A stretch of DNA of 5,724 nt from Burkholderiales bacterium UBA2647 (GCA_002359635.1 DENJ01000085.1:1-5724), one strand, 5' to 3'. Numbered from the stretch's first letter, positions 1 to 5,724 are shown. Translations and numbers: made by a program. The notes: a model not told the origin generated them from the sequence alone.

Positions 1-931
1 GTTCAAAGAGAAAACCGGTTTCAGGCGTGATCAAAACGCGCACCGCTCGCACATCCGAGGCCCCAGGCACAATCAGTCGTGTTACATTTTTGAGCGGTTT
101 TTCAGCCAAGACGAACGGCTGATCAATACGAAACTTGTGGCTGTCGCCGTGCACCACAAGCACGGGCTTAGCCCATTTGCTCGCTAGGGGCAGCAAGGTC
201 TCGCTGATGGTCCGGCGAAAACCCGACCAACCGGGAAAATCCTCCCATGGACTGCGACTGTCGAACACATCAGCATGAAAGGCAAAGACAATGGCCCGCG
301 CTTGCTCTTTTGCCGCTTGTTCAAAGCTGTCCTTGATCCAGGCAACGTTGGCAGCATCGCGCTCGAAAAACTCCCTGGCTGCAGCCTGATCGCGCGCTTC
401 CAGGTTATTGTTACTGCCGACAATATGCAGGGTTGCGAATAGTACGTCTTCGAAACGCCAGCGCTGGTTCTCAACATAAAGCGCATAGGGTGGCATCAAG
501 TTCGACTGGTTTTCCAGCTGCCGAGGCGCAGCGCCCAGTGATCTTCCCGGCACAAAAAAACGATGACGAATCGCTGCCAATCTCTCCAAGGGGTTATATG
601 CCCCATTGCTCGCACGATGGCAATCGGTCCATTCGTTATCACCTGGTGTGTAGACCACGGCACCGGTAAAGCGCTGAAAGTGGGCCAACTGATCGGTAAA
701 CAACTGGTCACTGCACTCGGAAGCACCGGATTTGATGTCGCCAAGATGGACTGAGAAGGCAGCCCCAGCTTGATTGATCCGTTCAATGAGGCGCAGGTAC
801 GGGGCATAAGCGCTTTCTGGAGGACCATAAGGCAGATCGCCCAAGGCCACAAACGAAAATGCCTTGGCCGTCTGGGCATGGGAAAGACCCATTGAAGCCA
901 CAAACATCAGGGCAAACAAAACGCCGTACAC
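1..931 (-). CDS. Secreted calcineurin-like metallophosphoesterase, 3' end cut by the window edge
   Basis: An open frame of about 310 codons runs off the left edge without a stop, so the C-terminus is missing. Residue numbers here count from GTG at 931. The N-terminus has a hydrophobic stretch ending SMGLSHA, a likely Sec signal peptide cleaved near residue 19, so the enzyme should be periplasmic or outer-membrane exposed. Metallophosphoesterase motifs follow in order: GDLPYG (D32), HLGDIKSG (D65), GDNEW (97-101, in place of the usual GNHD/E), a His in FAFHADVF (H219), and VVHGDSHKF (H261, H265, in place of GHxH). These fit a two-metal phosphoesterase, but the substrate cannot be read from sequence. 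The start is uncertain. GTG 931 has no ribosome binding site and gives a signal peptide without basic residues. TTG 1006, in the same frame, has a weak AAGG upstream. An ATG at 990 lies in another frame and would need a frameshift. The gene follows the Bug gene by about 55-130 bases and could share its transcript. Confidence 0.85.
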   Translation of the reverse strand, partial: MYGVLFALMFVASMGLSHAQTAKAFSFVALGDLPYGPPESAYAPYLRLIERINQAGAAFSVHLGDIKSGASECSDQLFTDQLAHFQRFTGAVVYTPGDNEWTDCHRASNGAYNPLERLAAIRHRFFVPGRSLGAAPRQLENQSNLMPPYALYVENQRWRFEDVLFATLHIVGSNNNLEARDQAAAREFFERDAANVAWIKDSFEQAAKEQARAIVFAFHADVFDSRSPWEDFPGWSGFRRTISETLLPLASKWAKPVLVVHGDSHKFRIDQPFVLAEKPLKNVTRLIVPGASDVRAVRVLITPETGFLFE

Positions 932-1061
932 AGGTTTGGTCGAGGTGGTGGGGCGGTGTGAACCAATTGACGCAAGCTTGCAAAGTGCATCAGACCCGAG
1001 GTCCAAGCCGTTGCCCTTGACGCATGGGCCGCCAGACCGAACGTTCAAAAAACACTTGCTT

Positions 1062-2039
1062 TCAATCAATACTTGCCCCGGAATCCTTCACGGCTTTGGC
1101 CCACCTGGGCAGGTCTGACTTGATCAGAGCCATGAATTGCTCGCCATTGAGCTTATAGGGCTCCGCGCCAACGCTTGCGAGCTTTTCCTTGACATCGGTC
1201 GTATCCAAGGCTTGGTTGATCAACATCTGAATCTGCGAAACAAGTGCCTTGGGTATCCCGGCTGGTGCAAACACCCCATACCAAGGCGTCACCGCCAATC
1301 CAGGGACAACATCCTGGATCAGCGGCGCGTTTGGCAGCGCGGCGAGTCGCTTTTCATTAACAACCCCTAATACCTTGATCCTTCCGCCGCGAATATAGCT
1401 GATGGAGGACGGCAAGCTCTGGACAGACACCTGCACCTGCCCGCCAACCAAGTCTGTGACCGCCGCGGCGGCGCCCTTGTAGGGGACATGCGTAAGATCG
1501 ATACCAGCGGCCTTGTTGAGCATCTCACCGACGAGGTGATTAACCGTGCCATTGCCTGCTGAACCAATCATGATCTTGCCCGGTTGTTGCTTCGCAAGCG
1601 CAATCAATTCGGCGGTGTTGTTCGCTGGAAAATTATTGTTAGCCACCAACACATAGCCAGCCGTGGCTACCGGAGCAATCGGTTCAAAATCTTTTAACGG
1701 ATCAAAACCCGGATTTTTATAAAGCGAGGGATTGATCACATAGGCGCTATCTGCGGTCAACATCAAGGTGTAAGCGTCAGGTTTTGCTTTGGCTGCATAA
1801 GCAGTGCCAATGGTGCCACCCGCACCAGGACGGTTTTCAACCACAAAGGATTGGCCCGTGATGTCGCTGAGCTTTTTTGCAAGTATACGAGCGATGGCAT
1901 CGTTGGCACCACCCGCGGCCTGCGGCACGACCAATGTGACAGGTTTACTGGGATAGCGATCCTGGGCGAAAACATGAGACGCCCCAAGGGCAACAACACC
2001 TAAGGCCATTACACGGCGACGTGATCGTAGTTTGCTCAT
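1062..2039 (-). CDS. Bug-family TTT periplasmic solute-binding receptor
   Basis: This 325-residue protein has the usual length and motifs of Bug (TctC-like) receptors. A signal peptide ends HVFA, cleaved near residue 25. The mature start contains YPSKPVTLVVPQAAGGAND (29-47). ENRPGAGGTIG lies at 68-78, HVPYKGAAAAVTDLVGGQVQ at 184-203, and WYGVFAPAGIPK at 253-264. Bug proteins are periplasmic clamshell receptors for carboxylates and similar small acids; this ligand cannot be predicted. The ATG at 2039 is chosen over the in-frame ATG at 2072 because AGGAG sits six bases before it and the signal peptide then starts properly. The N-terminus SRRRVMALG resembles a twin-arginine signal, so Tat export is possible. 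No TctA/TctB membrane genes are nearby, so this is an orphan receptor, which is common in Burkholderiales. A long leader with a strong inverted repeat precedes it. Confidence 0.95.
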   Translation of the reverse strand: MSKLRSRRRVMALGVVALGASHVFAQDRYPSKPVTLVVPQAAGGANDAIARILAKKLSDITGQSFVVENRPGAGGTIGTAYAAKAKPDAYTLMLTADSAYVINPSLYKNPGFDPLKDFEPIAPVATAGYVLVANNNFPANNTAELIALAKQQPGKIMIGSAGNGTVNHLVGEMLNKAAGIDLTHVPYKGAAAAVTDLVGGQVQVSVQSLPSSISYIRGGRIKVLGVVNEKRLAALPNAPLIQDVVPGLAVTPWYGVFAPAGIPKALVSQIQMLINQALDTTDVKEKLASVGAEPYKLNGEQFMALIKSDLPRWAKAVKDSGASID

Positions 2040-2045
2040 GCATCT

Positions 2046-2050
2046 CTCCT
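2046..2050 (-). promoter_or_regulatory. Ribosome binding site of the Bug gene
   Basis: AGGAG on the minus strand, six bases before the ATG at 2039. It decides the start in favour of this ATG rather than the upstream in-frame ATG at 2072, which has no such site. Confidence 0.85.
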
Positions 2051-2096
2051 GCATGCGGTGTTGATGAAACATTGATAAGACAGCGGTGCATGCTAC

Positions 2097-2135
2097 TCAG
2101 GCATGGCGAAGCGATGCTTGAAACGCCAAGCCTGA
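2097..2135. repeat. Nested inverted repeat (hairpin) in the leader of the Bug gene
   Basis: The outer arms are TCAGGCATGGCG (2097-2108) and CGCCAAGCCTGA (2124-2135), pairing at 11 of 12 positions. Inside lies a second short palindrome, AAGC-GAT-GCTT (2109-2119), and a GAAA bulge completes the loop. Neither strand has a T-run after the stem, so it is not a classical intrinsic terminator. It sits between the end of the FlgO operon (2191) and the Bug start codon (2039). It could be an operator, a leader structure of the Bug mRNA, or a 3'-end stabilising stem for the FlgO operon transcript. Confidence 0.7.
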
Positions 2136-2190
2136 TGGCAAGACGGTTGTACGGTAGCAAGAAAAGAGCTTTGCGATGGGGGGCAGCGAC

Positions 2191-2781
2191 CTAATTCACC
2201 GAATAACTGAACTTATACTCACCGTCGCCTAGTTTGCATCCGAAATTCAACTCGCGTGAAATGATGCGTGTTGTTGCTCCAGATTCGATATCTAACTCGC
2301 GTAGCGTTAACAAAAGCTTGCCGGGCATTGTCGAAAACGTTCCCACATAACCCCATTTTGCAGCGAACTCCGAACTTGAAAGCCTGCCCGAATCCCGCGT
2401 GAGCATAACTACACCATCTTCATTCAGCCGGATGGTTTTGCCGAGATCAACTTGCCGAACTCTGTGCCGGCAAACTTCGGAGAGCGCGCCTCTTGTAACC
2501 TCGCCTAAAACGACGCCTGCTTGGCCGGGCTTAAAACTAGAAAGATCCAAAAAATCTGGAACCAATACAACATCTCGGTCCGTGATAAGAGGATTCAACG
2601 CACCGACCCCTGTGGGACAAAATTCATTCGCCATTTTGCCCATCAATTCAGTCATATTAACTTTACTAAGAACTGATGGGAGCGCACCGCCGCACTCCCT
2701 CGGTTCGGGGATGTACCGTGCGGCACACCCAGCCATAACAGCACTGAACGCTATCAAAGAAACTGAAGCGAACCTAAACAT
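2191..2781 (-). CDS. Outer-membrane lipoprotein, diverged FlgO-fold paralogue
   Basis: This 196-residue protein begins with a lipoprotein signal (SAVMAGC, lipid-bearing Cys19) followed by Ala-Ala, which favours outer-membrane sorting. From about residue 70 to 180 its layout parallels the FlgO-domain protein encoded just upstream. VVLVPDFLDLSSFKPGQAG (71-89) corresponds to ILVTSFSNLDNLNETNSFG there; a helix (GVVLGEVTRGALSEVC) follows, then VRQVDLGKTIRLNEDGVVML (basic and acidic residues around a strand pair), WGYVGTFSTM against VLVGTYSRTT, and LLLTLRELDIESGATTRI against VLISARIIDVATGHVQST. I therefore infer the same fold. Additional cysteines at 30, 55, 104 and 182 could form disulfides. The start lies 28 bases after the preceding stop, with GGAG 11 bases before the ATG, a rather long spacing. 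It is the last gene of the three-gene operon; the function is unknown. Confidence 0.8.
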   Translation of the reverse strand: MFRFASVSLIAFSAVMAGCAARYIPEPRECGGALPSVLSKVNMTELMGKMANEFCPTGVGALNPLITDRDVVLVPDFLDLSSFKPGQAGVVLGEVTRGALSEVCRHRVRQVDLGKTIRLNEDGVVMLTRDSGRLSSSEFAAKWGYVGTFSTMPGKLLLTLRELDIESGATTRIISRELNFGCKLGDGEYKFSYSVN

Positions 2782-2809
2782 CGTGCCAGATACTCCGGAC
2801 TACCACGTA

Positions 2810-3451
2810 CTAGTTTCCGACTTTCACAATTGGATACTGCACTGGCACCGACACCAGATTGTTAACGAATCGATCCCGCTGTACGCGTGTTTGCGCGGTG
2901 GACTGTACATGTCCTGTTGCTACATCAATGATCCGTGCGCTGATCAATACACCATCGGTCGTTCTTGAATAGGTTCCCACGAGGACGTTTCCAATCGGAA
3001 ACGATTCTCTGATTCTTCCGAGATCTCTGCTAAGGGAGAACTCACCGGTCTGATTTACGATCACCGATTTTGTGAGACGAAGATCGACAACCTGCCATCC
3101 CCTAACCTTCAGTTCATGCATGAGTTGCTCTGCAATCAGGCGCCCAAACGAATTTGTCTCATTGAGGTTGTCAAGATTAGAGAAACTCGTAACCAAAATT
3201 GGTTTGGCGTTTGAGTCTGCATCGCGGTTTCGATCCAACTGATCAGCAACGAATATGACGTTAGCGTTGAAGGTACCAGAGGCTGTTGATGCCTGACGTG
3301 TCTCAATCGGCTGATAGGAATAGGGGGGGAAATCGACGGAGCGTGTCCGGTCGGTAACGATGTTTGGATCGAGTTGCACAACTGTCTCGGCATTGATGCC
3401 AAGACCGGTTCCCAAGGCAAGGACAGTCGCTGTTAATTTCAAAAATTTCAT
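2810..3451 (-). CDS. FlgO-domain envelope protein
   Basis: This 213-residue protein has a Sec signal peptide (MKFLKLTATVLALG to about A21, GINA/ET) and no lipobox. Its mature part from about residue 64 to 190 matches the FlgO domain: KPILVTSFSNLDNLNETNSF (83-102), GRLIAEQLMHELKVRGWQVV (103-122), a LTKSVIVNQTGEFSLSRD segment, and GNVLVGTYSRTTDGVLISAR (154-173) followed by DVATG. In Vibrio, FlgO is an outer-membrane lipoprotein needed for normal flagellar function, but the domain also occurs in non-flagellar proteins, so no gene symbol is assigned. GGAGG seven bases before the ATG gives a strong ribosome binding site, and the preceding stop is 16 bases away. A run of seven C (3323-3329) lies in codons 41-43. 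It is the middle gene of an operon with two lipoproteins. Confidence 0.88.
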   Translation of the reverse strand: MKFLKLTATVLALGTGLGINAETVVQLDPNIVTDRTRSVDFPPYSYQPIETRQASTASGTFNANVIFVADQLDRNRDADSNAKPILVTSFSNLDNLNETNSFGRLIAEQLMHELKVRGWQVVDLRLTKSVIVNQTGEFSLSRDLGRIRESFPIGNVLVGTYSRTTDGVLISARIIDVATGHVQSTAQTRVQRDRFVNNLVSVPVQYPIVKVGN

Positions 3452-3467
3452 CTTGATGCCTCCAACG

Positions 3468-3740
3468 TTAGCGTGGCGCGTAGCAGGTTGCAGGGATTTG
3501 CGTGATGGCCACGCCTGCCGACGAATGAAGCGTTAACTGGTCTACAGCCAAAATCTTATCTCGCTCTGCAGGCACTTGAACCCGGTAAGTGACTGGGTAG
3601 TCGTTACAGGGGCTAGGACGAGCAACCGCATAGGCCACTTTTGCATCGACGGTACAACCAACACACCCGCCCGTTGGAAGCTGCGCACACCCCGAAACCA
3701 GGAACAATGCCACAGCAGCTGCTAATAACTTTTTTCGCAC
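3468..3740 (-). CDS. Small Cys-rich outer-membrane lipoprotein, first gene of the FlgO operon
   Basis: I do not recognise the family of this 90-residue protein. It starts at a GTG with GAGGGG six bases upstream. The signal peptide is classical for a lipoprotein: basic MRKK, hydrophobic core, then LVSGC with Cys18 as the lipidation site; Ala-Gln after it favours the outer membrane. Further cysteines lie at 26 and 29 (a CVGC motif), 45 and 86, so one or two disulfides are possible in the mature periplasmic domain of about 72 residues. The rest is polar and probably beta-rich (VTYRVQVPAE, QLTLHSSAGVAITQIP). It precedes the FlgO-domain gene by 16 bases and is presumably co-transcribed, so it may be a partner of the two FlgO-like proteins. 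Nothing beyond location can be assigned. Confidence 0.8.
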   Translation of the reverse strand: MRKKLLAAAVALFLVSGCAQLPTGGCVGCTVDAKVAYAVARPSPCNDYPVTYRVQVPAERDKILAVDQLTLHSSAGVAITQIPATCYAPR

Positions 3741-3787
3741 AGTTTACCCCTCGAGTTTGATGAATAATTAACCTGATGTTTCTTTAT

Positions 3788-3814
3788 ATCATATCTCCGT
3801 TCTATTCGAGTGAA
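3788..3814 (-). promoter_or_regulatory. Candidate promoter of the three-gene FlgO operon
   Basis: Upstream of the GTG at 3740 the sequence becomes AT-rich. A good -10 candidate TATGAT (3788-3793) lies 15 bases after a poor -35 match TTCACT (3809-3814). A palindrome TTGATCAA (3815-3822) is immediately upstream and could be an alternative -35 region or a binding site. No sigma-28 or sigma-54 flagellar-type promoter was seen. The -10 is plausible; the -35 assignment is weak. Confidence 0.3.
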
Positions 3815-3823
3815 TTGATCAAG

Positions 3824-4063
3824 TTAATTTCTTGTGAAAACTGAATCTACAGGATCCCCTTCAATGGGCTGAGAACCCACCGCCGCCACCGGTTGATCGT
3901 CAGCAAAATAGCATGGCGTTGCCAGCCACCCACGCGGTTTGCCTCACTCAGATTGAACTAAAGCGTTCATCGCAAAGCCCGCAAAAAGCGATCGCAATGC
4001 CGTCTGTTTTTATCTCAAGGATCGTTGGGTCAATGATTCTTGCGGTTGGCATGCTGGCACTGG
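3824..4063. other. Non-coding or decayed stretch between the operon and the phytase-like remnant
   Basis: No intact gene is visible here. On the minus strand two short open frames look protein-like but lack starts. One (about 3948-4085) reads MPTARIIDPTILEIKTDG; the other (3824-3943) reads CYFADDQPVAAVGSQPIEGD and ends in TAA at 3824. They could be frameshifted continuation of the degraded gene to the right. The AT-rich segment below about 3830 is the promoter region of the lipoprotein operon. Confidence 0.4.
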
Positions 4064-4444
4064 CTAGGGTCCGGCCACCGGAACCTTTGGATACTCCGCA
4101 CCACTTGGCTCTTTCATGCCGAATGTACTTAAAAACTGAACATCCGTAAACCCATTCGGATCAAAAGTTAACTGTGCTATCCAGATGCAAGGCGCTTGGG
4201 CCGAATCGGTGGTTATTCGATCAGAAACGAGAACGTAACGATTGTTGACAGGATCATCGTCAATACCGGATAGGCCTCCAACAGTCGCACCTTAAAAATC
4301 GAGTCGACGCGGCAGCACGTGCTGACCAATCAGTTGCAGACTACTCACCGTGATTTCGTCGTCATCGGAGTTACTGCAAGCTGCCAAGCTAAAAATCGCT
4401 GCAACAGCAAAGGCAATTCAGGCAATCCGAAACGCCGTGTTCAT
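4064..4444 (-). pseudogene. Remnant of an esterase-like-phytase family lipoprotein, broken by stops
   Basis: The frame opening at ATG 4444 has GGAG six bases upstream and would encode a lipoprotein: MNTAFRIA, stop, then IAFAVAAIFSLAAC with a good lipobox. After an acidic linker (SNSDDDE) come the N-terminal hallmarks of the 'esterase-like activity of phytase' family: VLPRRLDF, then GATVGGLSGIDDDP, NNRYVLVSDR and IWIAQLTFDPNGFTDVQF. The frame is interrupted by TGA at codon 9 (4418-4420), where Trp would fit, and TAA at codon 51 (4292-4294). It ends at TAG 4064-4066 after about 126 codons, whereas intact members are roughly three times longer. A shifted frame to about 3948 may carry further homologous residues (DPTILEIKTDG, near where the family has a DPE motif). 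The gene is therefore degraded and also lacks its C-terminal two thirds. Stop-codon recoding is very unlikely, because three different stops occur. Confidence 0.75.
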
Positions 4445-4546
4445 CGCGAGCTCCGTGGTTGATTTGTTGGAACAGCACGACGTCAACCGCGTGACAGTTC
4501 AGTGAAGCCTAAGGCCTTTATCAAAGACCAAGAGGCTCACAGCATT

Positions 4547-5485
4547 TCATTGGAGCATGGCCGGCTTGGGCGATAGCACGGCATCCAAAAGCGGCAGGAA
4601 GCGATTGAGCAAGGGGTGGGTTAGCTGAAAATAATTCCACGTTGATCGGAGCTCACAGCCGAGATGCAATTTATAGCGATATGAGGTAATCCCAAAATCA
4701 ACTTCAGCAAACGAATGCTCAAGGCCATAGTCGATACAGTCGATCAACATGTTGAAGTAGAGCCGATAATCTTTGGCAATCGAGTAGTCCATACCAACAT
4801 ATTGCGAATAAAGCGTCTTCTCTAGGCACACGAGTTGGTGAAACCCAACCAATTCCTTATCCAAAAAATAGAGAAGATAAGTACTCACATCAGCGGTCCG
4901 AACAAAATAGTTAGGCCCATGCTTGAGGAGTTTTAGGTCGGCCTTATTTCGTGTTTGATGATATAGCTCAAGAATCTTTGCCGCATACTCGGCAGGAAGG
5001 CCCTTATGGCGTACCCGACGGATGTTCTTCGCGGCTTTCTGTTGCCGACGCAAGTCAGAGCGCCGCTTGCTGCCCAAGGAGGCCCAGTAATCAGGCGCAA
5101 GTTTTAAGAGGGCGCATGGAAAACCTTCGAGCCTTCGAAACCCCTCCAAGTCGTCGCGCCGATCAAAGCCCTTGAGGCAGATGATGCTTGCCTCTTTTCG
5201 CAATGCTTGAGCATCGTGGATTAAAACCTTCGACGACACCGTCTCGGCGTGACGCGTCTGGGCACGATCCAAATCGCCGATCACCGCGAGTTTGATGCTG
5301 ATCGCATCCAAGCATCGCGATGGCGACCTGAAAGGCAGGTATTCAAAAACTGGAACATCAATCAGTGCAAGCGGAAGCTTGACTTGCCTTGCTTGCGAGA
5401 GCTTGAGCGTTAAACCGCCTTCGGGATCACGAGGGATGGCGATGTTTGGTGTCTGAATTGACTGCAACAATCGATCCGCTCCCAA
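4547..5485 (-). CDS. FemAB/GNAT-type N-acyltransferase, probably N-terminally shortened
   Basis: The frame gives 312 residues with a GNAT fold of the Acetyltransf_6 (BioF2/FemAB-like) type in its C-terminal half. YWASLGSKRRSDLRRQQKAA (133-152) is the usual basic opening helix of that domain. ELVGFHQLVC (211-220) and YSQYVGMDYSIAKDY (226-240) form the core strands around the acyl-CoA site, and DFGITSYRYKLHLG (263-276) is the family's signature end. The N-terminal part (VPVFEYLPFRSPSRCLDAIS, about 44-63) fits the substrate half of two-domain members. Such enzymes transfer acyl or aminoacyl groups to envelope or other amine substrates; the substrate here is unknown, and no signal peptide is seen. 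The start is doubtful: TTG 5485 lacks a Shine-Dalgarno, the frame continues upstream only to a TAA at about 5521, and no ATG occurs before residue 232. It may have lost 50 or more N-terminal residues, so it could be a pseudogene. Confidence 0.75.
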   Translation of the reverse strand: MGADRLLQSIQTPNIAIPRDPEGGLTLKLSQARQVKLPLALIDVPVFEYLPFRSPSRCLDAISIKLAVIGDLDRAQTRHAETVSSKVLIHDAQALRKEASIICLKGFDRRDDLEGFRRLEGFPCALLKLAPDYWASLGSKRRSDLRRQQKAAKNIRRVRHKGLPAEYAAKILELYHQTRNKADLKLLKHGPNYFVRTADVSTYLLYFLDKELVGFHQLVCLEKTLYSQYVGMDYSIAKDYRLYFNMLIDCIDYGLEHSFAEVDFGITSYRYKLHLGCELRSTWNYFQLTHPLLNRFLPLLDAVLSPKPAMLQ

Positions 5486-5542
5486 GCTGTTATCCGGTAG
5501 GTTTGACCCGATAAAAGGTTAGCAGTAAACATGAGCATTTTT

Positions 5543-5562
5543 AGCGTCAGGTATGTGACGCT
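5543..5562. repeat. Perfect 7-bp inverted repeat upstream of the acyltransferase gene
   Basis: AGCGTCA (5543-5549) and TGACGCT (5556-5562) are perfect inverted repeats around the six-base loop GGTATG. On the plus strand TAC and five T (5566-5570) follow, so it could act as a weak intrinsic terminator for plus-strand transcription, although no plus-strand gene precedes it. On the minus strand it overlaps the TAA stop (5562-5564) of the fragment to the right and precedes the acyltransferase by about 60 bases. A 20-bp dyad at that place could equally be an operator. Confidence 0.6.
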
Positions 5563-5722
5563 TACTTTTTGTTGGATTGTTGGCTACCGTGCCCAGCCGA
5601 TGAGGTCAGCTCCGACATCAACCCGTCATTAACCGTTACCAATGAAAAGTAATCGATGCTGCCTTTACCGCCCGTGCACCGTTGCCGTTCGATGAGTCAT
5701 GACCACCGCCCTTACCAACTAA
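5562..5722 (-). pseudogene. C-terminal fragment of a Gly/Asn-rich protein, split across two frames
   Basis: At the right edge a minus-strand frame is open to the window boundary and reads GKGGGHDSSNGNGARAVKA before stopping at TAA 5636-5638. A second frame, open from 5696 to TAA 5562-5564, reads GGKGSIDYFSLVTVNDGLM and ends SQQSNKK. A single indel near 5670 would join the Gly/Asn-rich part to the GSIDYFSLV part. I do not recognise the protein. The Gly-rich stretch before SIDYFSL is faintly reminiscent of a GlyGly-CTERM sorting tail, but the expected hydrophobic helix and basic end are missing. Most of the gene would lie outside the window. Confidence 0.35.
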
Positions 5723-5724
5723 CT

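Noticed and set aside
496..903. Minus-strand open frame of 135 codons
   Set aside because: It is a frame shadow: the metallophosphoesterase with all its motifs reads through the same bases in another minus frame and continues to the window edge.
2399..2968. Plus-strand open frame of 189 codons
   Set aside because: It is antisense to two well-supported lipoprotein/FlgO genes. Its composition is Ser/Thr/Pro-rich, and it has no signal, domain or ribosome binding site.
3913..4149. Plus-strand open frame of 78 codons with a signal-peptide-like stretch starting MPSVFISRIVGSMILAVG
   Set aside because: It lies antisense to the phytase-like remnant, has no ribosome binding site and no recognisable mature protein. 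The hydrophobic stretch is likely chance.
4064..4444. Readthrough or selenocysteine recoding of the in-frame TGA
   Set aside because: TAA and TAG also interrupt the same frame, the C-terminal domain is missing, and no SECIS-like hairpin is evident, so decay is the simpler reading.
4497..4546. Small palindromic patch (GCCTAAGGC) after the acyltransferase stop, considered as a terminator
   Set aside because: The stem is only three to four pairs and no T-run follows.
3741..4546. Integron attC sites or CRISPR repeats in the gene-poor stretch
   Set aside because: No repeated units, no paired attC core sites and no integrase gene were seen.

Overview
The window looks like bacterial chromosome from a betaproteobacterium, most likely Burkholderiales. 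The main reason is an orphan Bug-type solute receptor of the tripartite tricarboxylate transporter (TTT) class, a family greatly expanded in that order. Every convincing gene reads on the minus strand. No tRNA, rRNA, CRISPR array, insertion sequence or integrase was seen.

Read from the right edge in the direction of transcription, the window begins with debris of a Gly/Asn-rich C-terminus split over two frames (5562-5722). Next come a perfect 7-bp dyad (5543-5562) and a FemAB/GNAT-type N-acyltransferase (4547-5485). That gene opens on a TTG without a Shine-Dalgarno and is probably short at its N-terminus. Positions 3824-4444 are a decayed region. Its recognisable part is the start of a lipoprotein of the 'esterase-like activity of phytase' family, interrupted by in-frame stops although its ribosome binding site and lipobox are intact.

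The middle of the window (2191-3740) is a compact three-gene operon for envelope proteins. It encodes a 90-residue Cys-rich lipoprotein, a secreted FlgO-domain protein, and a second lipoprotein that I read as a diverged FlgO-fold paralogue. Spacings are 16 and 28 bases, and each gene has its own ribosome binding site. No flagellar gene lies in the window, so this small envelope module is the best candidate for something poorly described. The products would act at the outer membrane or in the periplasm, possibly together.

To the left, an intergenic region with a strong nested inverted repeat (2097-2135) leads into the Bug receptor gene (1062-2039). After it comes a signal-peptide-bearing calcineurin-like metallophosphoesterase that runs off the left edge (1-931). 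The last two may be co-transcribed. Apart from the FlgO trio, the neighbours look functionally unrelated, and the pseudogene debris suggests a stretch undergoing gene loss.
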